From: Avimonoglobus sp965151315
Lineage (GTDB): Bacteria > Bacillota > Clostridia > UBA1381
Assembly: GCA_965151315.1 (NCBI GenBank)
Contig: CBCTZG010000101.1
Location: 1-8,539, forward strand
Reading direction: 5' to 3'
Length of the DNA stretch: 8,539 bases
The notes under the pieces are model-generated. The model was not told where the DNA came from, made no database searches, and was given only the letters and a program-made list of their open reading frames with translations. Positions 1-4,314 of this stretch are shown here, one piece after another. The position numbers and the translations under genes were made by a program. How positions within the stretch are numbered: position 1 is the first letter of the stretch; the number at the start of each line of letters is the position of its first letter.

Positions 1-340
1 ATGGTGGTTTTCCATGTGTCTACCTTTATCTTACAACTTCACTATGCGGGGGGATCTTTATTGCGAAAAAAAGATGTTGGCAGGGCAATAAATGTTGTGT
101 TTTTAGAGGCGCCTGGCGTGGGGGCAGACCTGTTTTATGTTCTGCTTGAACTTTTATAATATAGTAAGAAAAGGCAGTTCTTTTGGCTTTATCATATATA
201 TTTTTTTATCGCTTATATAGTCACCCCGATTTCGTAGGCGAGAGTAAAGGAATGGCCGTCTACCCAGTGGTATTCCCGTTTCACATTCACAGTTCGTACA
301 GGACAAATGATATATATATTATAACACAGTTCTGAAAGAA
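1..340. other. Left-end stretch without a confident gene
   Basis: I see no complete gene here. On the plus strand a frame is open from base 1 to a stop at 157-159 (52 residues); it has no visible ribosome binding site because the window starts there, and I recognise no family. On the minus strand, bases 213-290 read as a 25-residue peptide from a GTG codon containing REYHWVDGHSF. It looks protein-like but has no Shine-Dalgarno sequence, and the frame stays open upstream, so it may be a decayed fragment. Also on the minus strand, an ATG at 15-13 follows an AAAGG motif and could begin a gene leaving the window to the left, but only five codons are visible. The stretch is AT-rich around 190-215 and 310-325. 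Confidence 0.4.
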
Positions 341-346
341 AGTAAA
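318..346 (-). promoter_or_regulatory. Candidate leftward promoter beyond fic
   Basis: On the minus strand, TTTACT (346-341) is followed after 17 bases by TATAAT (323-318), with a TG one base upstream of the -10 box as in extended -10 promoters. It would fire leftward into the short open fragment ending at 213. It overlaps the T-tract side of the fic terminator. Because no convincing gene lies downstream, it may be a chance match in AT-rich DNA or the promoter of a gene now decayed. Confidence 0.3.
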
Positions 347-371
347 CAAAAAGAGCAGATTTTTAATCTGC
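345..371 (-). terminator. Intrinsic terminator of the fic operon
   Basis: Read on the minus strand, bases 371-355 form a perfect 7-bp stem, GCAGATT and AATCTGC, around an AAA loop. A T-rich run, TCTTTTTGTTT, follows. The 5' arm of the stem overlaps the last codons and the TAA stop of the fic gene (365-363). This is a standard Rho-independent layout with a moderately stable stem, and it marks the 3' end of the antitoxin-fic transcript. Confidence 0.75.
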
Positions 372-959
372 CCCCTGGATGCTTTCCTTAAAAATGTCTT
401 GTAATAAAAATATATCGCCGGAAACGGATTTTATAGTGGCGATCATCAAGAGATCCGGGTCAATGTCGGCAAAGTTGATGTCATAGCCGGCGTTGCGGAT
501 CAGCAGGGTGAGAAAAAGCCGCTGTACCCGGCCGTTGCCTTCCCGGAAGGGATGGAGCATATTCAGCTGGTAATACAGATCGGTGAATTCCTGGATAAAC
601 GCTGGAAAGTTCATGTGGGTTAAGTAATCAGCGTTTTGCAAACCCTGAAATATACGGTTTCCCTGTTTTTCGATTTCCCGATAATCACAAAAACGCGTCC
701 CTTTTTTCTGCATATTTACAGTCCGGGTCTCGCCGGCCCAGGTATACAACTCGCAGAATATACGTTTATGCAGCTGCTTATAATACGCAAAATCTACATG
801 GTTGAATTCTGCCGTTAGTTCAATTTCTGCCGCGTTGATAGCGGTAATCGTCTGTTCCAGCTTATCCAGCTGCTGGGAATCATGAATGCCAAATTTATTA
901 ATGAGAACGGTACTGTTTTCATAGCAGCCGTCCTGTAAACTATCCATATCGTAAGTCAT
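363..959 (-). CDS. fic: Fic-domain toxin (probable AMP-transferase)
   Basis: This 198-residue protein belongs to the Fic/DOC family, whose members usually transfer AMP from ATP to a hydroxyl side chain of a target protein in the cytoplasm. The core motif HPFREGNGR is at residues 136-144, with catalytic His136, the acidic residue Glu140, and the Gly/Asn/Arg loop that binds phosphates. Residues about 74-97 (WAGETRT to DYREIE) match the beta-hairpin flap that positions the target. The N-terminal helices match the usual Fic scaffold, and I see no inhibitory (S/T)xxxE(G/N) helix at either end, so it should be class I, inhibited by a separate antitoxin. That antitoxin is encoded 3 bases upstream. 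An AGAAGGAA ribosome site lies in the end of the antitoxin gene, which supports this ATG and translational linkage. The family call is firm. The target is unknown; related VbhT and FicT toxins modify gyrase and topoisomerase IV. Confidence 0.93.
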   Translation of the reverse strand: MTYDMDSLQDGCYENSTVLINKFGIHDSQQLDKLEQTITAINAAEIELTAEFNHVDFAYYKQLHKRIFCELYTWAGETRTVNMQKKGTRFCDYREIEKQGNRIFQGLQNADYLTHMNFPAFIQEFTDLYYQLNMLHPFREGNGRVQRLFLTLLIRNAGYDINFADIDPDLLMIATIKSVSGDIFLLQDIFKESIQGAD

Positions 960-962
960 AAT

Positions 963-1130
963 TTACCGGGTTCCTTCTGTTAGGAGACGCTTTATGCAAT
1001 CCTGCTTGGAAAGTTTACCTGTAATGACATCCCGGCAGAGCTGTTCCTGGTACGATGTAAATTTATAGCCCTCTATTTTTACAGAAGCGATTGCATTTGC
1101 CAGCGCCTTGTCAATAGATACCGAAGCCAT
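963..1130 (-). CDS. VbhA-like antitoxin of the Fic toxin
   Basis: This 55-residue protein starts at ATG 1130-1128 after a GAAAGGCGGGA ribosome site and ends 3 bases before the fic start codon. It carries the class I Fic inhibitory motif (S/T)xxxE(G/N) as SVKIEG, with Ser16, Glu20 and Gly21, in a predicted helix (NAIASVKIEGY). A short helical tail follows (residues about 27-50, YQEQLCRDVITGKLS). Motif, length and position immediately before fic match the VbhA/FicA antitoxin layout. In those systems the motif glutamate pairs with the second arginine of the Fic motif and blocks productive ATP binding; here the partner would be Arg144. The gene is short enough to be missed by automatic callers. 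Assignment is by motif and context, without a database search. Confidence 0.88.
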   Translation of the reverse strand: MASVSIDKALANAIASVKIEGYKFTSYQEQLCRDVITGKLSKQDCIKRLLTEGTR

Positions 1131-1155
1131 GCCAATCCCGCCTTTCTCTATTTAT

Positions 1156-1184
1156 ATTATATCAAACTGCAGCCGGTCGGTCAA
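1156..1184 (-). promoter_or_regulatory. Promoter of the antitoxin-fic operon
   Basis: On the minus strand, TTGACC (1184-1179) and TATAAT (1161-1156) are separated by exactly 17 bases, and a TG one base upstream of the -10 box adds extended -10 character. The predicted start near 1149 leaves a leader of roughly 20 bases before the antitoxin ribosome site. The -35 box begins 3 bases past the stop codon of the upstream small ORF, so the toxin-antitoxin pair can be transcribed on its own. I see no clear palindromic operator overlapping it. Confidence 0.8.
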
Positions 1185-1187
1185 TAC

Positions 1188-1358
1188 TTATTTCCAAGGT
1201 TCCGTCTTACCATAGGCGGAATAAATCAGATTTTGCATCTTTATTTTTTCGGCTTCTGTAATAATCCCCCGGCCGTAGAGGTAGTTGTTAAAATATTGCA
1301 GCCAAATTTCTTCGGCGATTTTTTTGCTTGATTGTTGTCTGAATTTTGGATAACACAT
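1188..1358 (-). CDS. Small protein of unknown function
   Basis: This 56-residue ORF begins MCYPKFRQQSS and ends EPWK. I do not recognise it with confidence. It is mixed-charge and likely helical: a Lys-rich start, then an aromatic segment (EEIWLQYFNNYLYGRG, about residues 16-31), then a second helix beginning GIITEAEKIK. This last pattern is reminiscent of the short helical modules in SHOCT-type and mobile-element-associated small proteins, but that is only a resemblance. AGGA lies 9 bases and GGAGG 1 base before the ATG, so the ribosome site is present though tightly placed. It runs in the same direction as the antitoxin-fic pair, 57 bases upstream, with the fic operon promoter in the gap. 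It could be a third component, a separate cassette gene or a remnant. The codons read like real coding sequence, but expression is unproven. Confidence 0.55.
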   Translation of the reverse strand: MCYPKFRQQSSKKIAEEIWLQYFNNYLYGRGIITEAEKIKMQNLIYSAYGKTEPWK

Positions 1359-1411
1359 ACCTCCAGTCCTTGATAGTATTTGCGGAGGTGCTGTGATTTA
1401 TTCCTATCAAG
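1359..1411 (-). promoter_or_regulatory. Interlocking inverted repeats over a ribosome site
   Basis: In the leader of the small ORF, read on the minus strand, CTTGATAG (1411-1404) is perfectly complementary to CTATCAAG (1376-1369). Its loop contains ACCTCC (1389-1384), which is perfectly complementary to GGAGGT (1364-1359), the ribosome site right before the ATG. The two helices interlock: they could form alternately, giving open and closed ribosome-site states, or together as a pseudoknot. The 4-base link across the 8-bp stem makes the pseudoknot strained. The complementarity is direct observation; a regulatory role is inference. Confidence 0.4.
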
Positions 1412-1499
1412 TTCTGTGCGGTGTTTTTTTGGTTATTTATATGAGGAACCTTCGTGCACGCTGGCGAAATTATCTGTCTTACGGCAAAATAACGGGCCG

Positions 1500-2363
1500 C
1501 TAAAAGCTTTTACGGAATTCCAAAGGTGTGCAGCCATAGGCAGTTCTGAATATGCTTGAAAAATATGAAGCGCTGTTAAACCCGCATTTTTCACAAATAG
1601 CCTGTACATCCATGTCGCTGGAGGAAAGCAATTCCCGCGCATAGTTTAATCTGAGCGTATTTATATACTTGTTAATATTCATTCCGACAAGCTTTTTAAA
1701 ATTATGGTTAATATAGGATTCACTGCAATGCAGAATTTCGGCAAGCATGGACACAGATATTTTCTCATTGAAATGGTTTTTTATATATTCAAAAACGGAG
1801 TAAAATATGTAATTATCAATTAAGATTTCTGGGGGTGTGTTTTTGGGGATCCCCAATTCCAGCATGTACATGTATTCATAGAGATGTGCAGCGGGTGCAA
1901 CAAGCGTTTCTAGCATACGTTGGTCGGGGAGGTTTGGTTTTAACTGATAATAAGCATCAAGCAGGCTATTATAGGAAAGATAGGTAGCCTTTGAAATTTT
2001 TTTTATTCGGTGTGCGGCTTTTTCCTGGCGGAGTGTATAACCGGACACGCTGACAAAACCAAAAGGAATATCGTTGATCCGCATGGGATAGACAAATTCT
2101 TCAACGCCTGCATAACACATGCCGAAGTGTATGCCGTTAAAACGTTTATTCAGAACCCGTAATTGCTGCCGCCGGCAACATGAAAAAAGCTCCGGAACAG
2201 ATTTTATCATATTACAAAAGGCACATTCATGGCCATTGGTGTTTCTCAGCTGCGGACATTGTTTGGACAGGGTAAAAAAATCATGGAAAGATAGCGTCAA
2301 ATCATATTTTTCCTCTAAAAATTTTGTATAATCCGTTAAATGTTTCATTTCGTTAATAATCAT
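1500..2363 (-). CDS. AraC-family regulator with PocR-like sensor
   Basis: From the start chosen here the protein has 287 residues. The C-terminal ~95 residues form the AraC/XylS DNA-binding unit with two helix-turn-helix motifs: SVSMLAEILHCSESYI (about 203-218) and DVQAICEKCGFNSASYFS (about 252-269), followed by the usual YGCTPLEFR ending. The N-terminal ~150 residues resemble the PocR ligand-binding domain: cysteines at about 36, 47, 50, 62-63 and 83, and a GMCYAGVEEFVYPM segment followed by a G-rich strand. PocR domains bind small metabolites; the cysteine cluster may be redox- or metal-sensitive. I chose the ATG at 2363 because AGGTGA lies 5 bases upstream. An in-frame ATG at 2417 (305 residues) has no ribosome site and lies close to the predicted transcript start, but cannot be excluded. 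It diverges from the FAD-oxidoreductase operon, so it is the likely local regulator, probably an activator responding to a glycan-derived inducer. Confidence 0.88.
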   Translation of the reverse strand: MIINEMKHLTDYTKFLEEKYDLTLSFHDFFTLSKQCPQLRNTNGHECAFCNMIKSVPELFSCCRRQQLRVLNKRFNGIHFGMCYAGVEEFVYPMRINDIPFGFVSVSGYTLRQEKAAHRIKKISKATYLSYNSLLDAYYQLKPNLPDQRMLETLVAPAAHLYEYMYMLELGIPKNTPPEILIDNYIFYSVFEYIKNHFNEKISVSMLAEILHCSESYINHNFKKLVGMNINKYINTLRLNYARELLSSSDMDVQAICEKCGFNSASYFSSIFRTAYGCTPLEFRKSF

Positions 2364-2447
2364 GTTATTCACCTGTGCAGAATTTTTATATCGCATAAGC
2401 AGAAAATTGATATACATTTTCTAAGAGCTATTATATAATTTATATAA

Positions 2448-2476
2448 AATATATAATAAATATTGCAAAAAGTCAA
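2448..2476 (-). promoter_or_regulatory. Candidate promoter of the AraC regulator
   Basis: On the minus strand, TTGACT (2476-2471) and TATATT (2453-2448) are separated by 17 bases. The predicted start near 2441 gives a leader of about 75 bases to the ATG at 2363. Two copies of the self-complementary octamer TTATATAA (2431-2438 and 2440-2447) sit around the predicted start and could be an autoregulatory site, though the whole area is AT-rich and low in complexity. Confidence 0.5.
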
Positions 2477-2492
2477 TGGAAATTTATATTTA

Positions 2493-2520
2493 TTACAATT
2501 ATTTTCAAAAGTGCTATAAA
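2493..2520 (+). promoter_or_regulatory. Candidate promoter of the FAD-oxidoreductase operon
   Basis: TTACAA (2493-2498) is followed after 16 bases by TATAAA (2515-2520), with TG one base before the -10 box (extended -10). Predicted initiation near 2527 gives a short leader to the ribosome site at 2538-2545. A second match, TTGCAA (2463-2468), 16 bases, TATATT (2485-2490), is an alternative. The heptamer ATTTTCA occurs at 2501-2507 and 2520-2526, a 19-base period flanking the -10 box, and is a candidate AraC half-site pair. Choosing between the promoters needs transcript-start mapping. Confidence 0.4.
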
Positions 2521-2550
2521 TTTTCAGCAAACAAAAAAGGGGTGGATTTT

Positions 2551-4260
2551 ATGCAAAATATTTATTATCACACAGACCTATGTGTGATAGGAGGTGGGCT
2601 GGCCGGCCTGTGTGCGGCTGTTTCAGCGGCACGCAACGGAATTAAGGTGGTGCTGATGCAGGACAGGCCCGTTTTAGGAGGGAATGCGTCCTCGGAAATC
2701 AGAATGTGGGTATGCGGCGCGGAAAATACATATGACCGGGAAACAGGGATTTTAGAGGAGCTGTTTCTTGAAAACTATTACCGCAACCCCAACTTATCTT
2801 ACAGTATATGGGACAGCGTTCTTTATGGAATTGCAAAACAGGAGCAAAATTTGGTGCTGCTTTTAAATTGCTCTTGCATAGACGCACAGATGGAAGGGGA
2901 CCGGATCACGGCCGTCACAGGATGGCAAATGACGACAGAACGCAAGATCCAAGTGACGGCAAAGATATTTGCAGATTGCTCCGGGGACGGTATCCTGGCC
3001 CCGCTGACCGGCGCGGAATTCATGCTGGGGCGCGAGGCGCGCAGCGCATTCGGGGAATCCCTGTCGCCGGAGCAGGCGGACAGTAAAACTATGGGGCAAA
3101 GCTGCATTATGCAGCTTCGGGAATACAGCACGAAGCAGGAATTCATTCCGCCGGAATGGGCATACAAGTATGCAGAGGATGATGAAATGATGGCAAGGCG
3201 GGAGCATGTACTCTCCAAGGGGCAAAATTTCTGGTGGATCGAAGTTGGCGGTATGGGTGATATCCTGCATGAAACGGAGGAAAACAGGGATGAGCTTTTA
3301 AAGATCGCGTTTGGGATATGGGATCATATCAAAAATCAGGGGCGCCATAAGGACGCGGAAAATTGGGCAATAGACTGGATTGGATTTTTGCCCGGCAAAC
3401 GTGAAAGCCGCAGATTCGTCGGGCAGTACATTATGAACCAGGAGGACATTGAAAACAGCACCTCTTTTGAAGACGCCGTCGCTTATGGGGGGTGGCCGCT
3501 GGATGACCATCATCCGGAGGGGATTTATTACAGCGGGGACGGATGCACACAAATCTTTGTGGCAAAATCATATAGCATTCCCTACAGATCTCTTGTGGCA
3601 AAGCGGATTGAAAATCTGGGCTTTGCGGGCAGGAACATCAGCGTGACCCACACAGCCCTTAGTTCTACCCGCGTGATGGCGACGTGTGCGATTTTGGGGC
3701 AAAGCCTGGGTACGGCGGCGGCAATGGCGGTACAGCGTGGATGCCTGCTGAAGGAGGTGGACGTCCATGCGCTTCAACAGCAGCTTTTATATGATGATTG
3801 TTATATCCCGGGCATACGCCGTGAAGTTTCCGCATTGACAAAGGCCGCCCGCACCAATGCTGAAATTTTGCGCAGCGGCATAGACCGGGAGGCGGATGGA
3901 ACCACCTGTAACCAATACATAGGCGGTAAAAATGAAAAAGTCTATTACAGATATACGGAGCCGGTATATATCTCTGAGGTGCGGATCATTTTTAACAGCC
4001 GGCTGGAACGGGAATACGACAATATGCCGGCGTCTTATCCGCTTGTACAGCCGGATTATAAAATGCCGGAAACGCTGATAAAAAAGTTCCAATTGTATAT
4101 ACGCACGGAAGAAGGGACATCCCTGCTTTATAGGACCGACGCCAATTTCAAAAGAATGGTGAAAATCCCGGTTAACCGCATGGTAGAAGAAGTAATTTTA
4201 ATCCCGGAGGATACTTGGGGAGACGAAAAGATACGGATTTTTGCGATGGACGTCATATAA
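2551..4260 (+). CDS. FAD-dependent oxidoreductase (FAD_oxidored type)
   Basis: This 569-residue protein has no signal peptide, so it should be cytoplasmic. The N-terminal Rossmann dinucleotide-binding motif VIGGGLAG (Gly14, Gly16, Gly19) is followed by DRPVLGGNASSEIR (residues 38-51), a signature of this family. A second FAD contact appears as DCSGDG (142-147). Further family signatures are GKRESRR (282-288), GGWPLDDHHPEG, and AGRNISVTHTALSSTRVM (from about 359, with His367) before the GQSLGTAAAM segment. Residues about 435-569 look like a C-terminal galactose-binding or F5/8C-like beta-sandwich (RSGIDRE, EVRIIFNS, DTWGDEKIRIF). The start at 2551 has GGGGTGG 5 bases upstream; an in-frame ATG at 2476 lacks a ribosome site and overlaps the promoter area. 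The family is common in carbohydrate-use loci, but its reactions are largely uncharacterised, so I give no substrate. It heads the operon, 54 bases before the glycosidase gene. Confidence 0.9.
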   Translation: MQNIYYHTDLCVIGGGLAGLCAAVSAARNGIKVVLMQDRPVLGGNASSEIRMWVCGAENTYDRETGILEELFLENYYRNPNLSYSIWDSVLYGIAKQEQNLVLLLNCSCIDAQMEGDRITAVTGWQMTTERKIQVTAKIFADCSGDGILAPLTGAEFMLGREARSAFGESLSPEQADSKTMGQSCIMQLREYSTKQEFIPPEWAYKYAEDDEMMARREHVLSKGQNFWWIEVGGMGDILHETEENRDELLKIAFGIWDHIKNQGRHKDAENWAIDWIGFLPGKRESRRFVGQYIMNQEDIENSTSFEDAVAYGGWPLDDHHPEGIYYSGDGCTQIFVAKSYSIPYRSLVAKRIENLGFAGRNISVTHTALSSTRVMATCAILGQSLGTAAAMAVQRGCLLKEVDVHALQQQLLYDDCYIPGIRREVSALTKAARTNAEILRSGIDREADGTTCNQYIGGKNEKVYYRYTEPVYISEVRIIFNSRLEREYDNMPASYPLVQPDYKMPETLIKKFQLYIRTEEGTSLLYRTDANFKRMVKIPVNRMVEEVILIPEDTWGDEKIRIFAMDVI

Positions 4261-4314
4261 ATAAGCCGGATTGCAAGAAGGATGCGCGCGTTGATAACGG
4301 CAAGGAGGGACATG

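Noticed and set aside
124..146. An imperfect hairpin GCAGAC...GTTCTGC.
   Set aside because: It has a bulge, a 9-base loop and no proper T-run, so it does not qualify as a terminator and has no gene context.
1486..1510. A possible terminator after the AraC regulator (AAAGCTTT palindrome and CGGC/GCCG arms).
   Set aside because: The stems are short and no T-run follows on the minus strand, so termination here is not supported.
1433..1642. A 69-residue minus-strand frame overlapping the 3' end of the AraC regulator.
   Set aside because: It overlaps the DNA-binding domain of the regulator in another frame and has no ribosome site or recognisable motif.
1847..1862. A 16-base sequence, GGATCCCCAATTCCAG, that recurs exactly at 5967-5982.
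   Set aside because: Each copy lies inside a well-supported coding region, in unrelated proteins and different reading contexts, with no flanking repeats. A single repeat of this length in 8.5 kb is uncommon but most likely chance.
2476..2550. A 25-residue N-terminal extension of the FAD oxidoreductase from ATG 2476.
   Set aside because: It has no ribosome site, overlaps the candidate promoters, and reads as AT-driven Tyr/Ile/Lys-rich sequence. The ATG at 2551 has a strong GGGGTGG site and starts right before the Rossmann motif.
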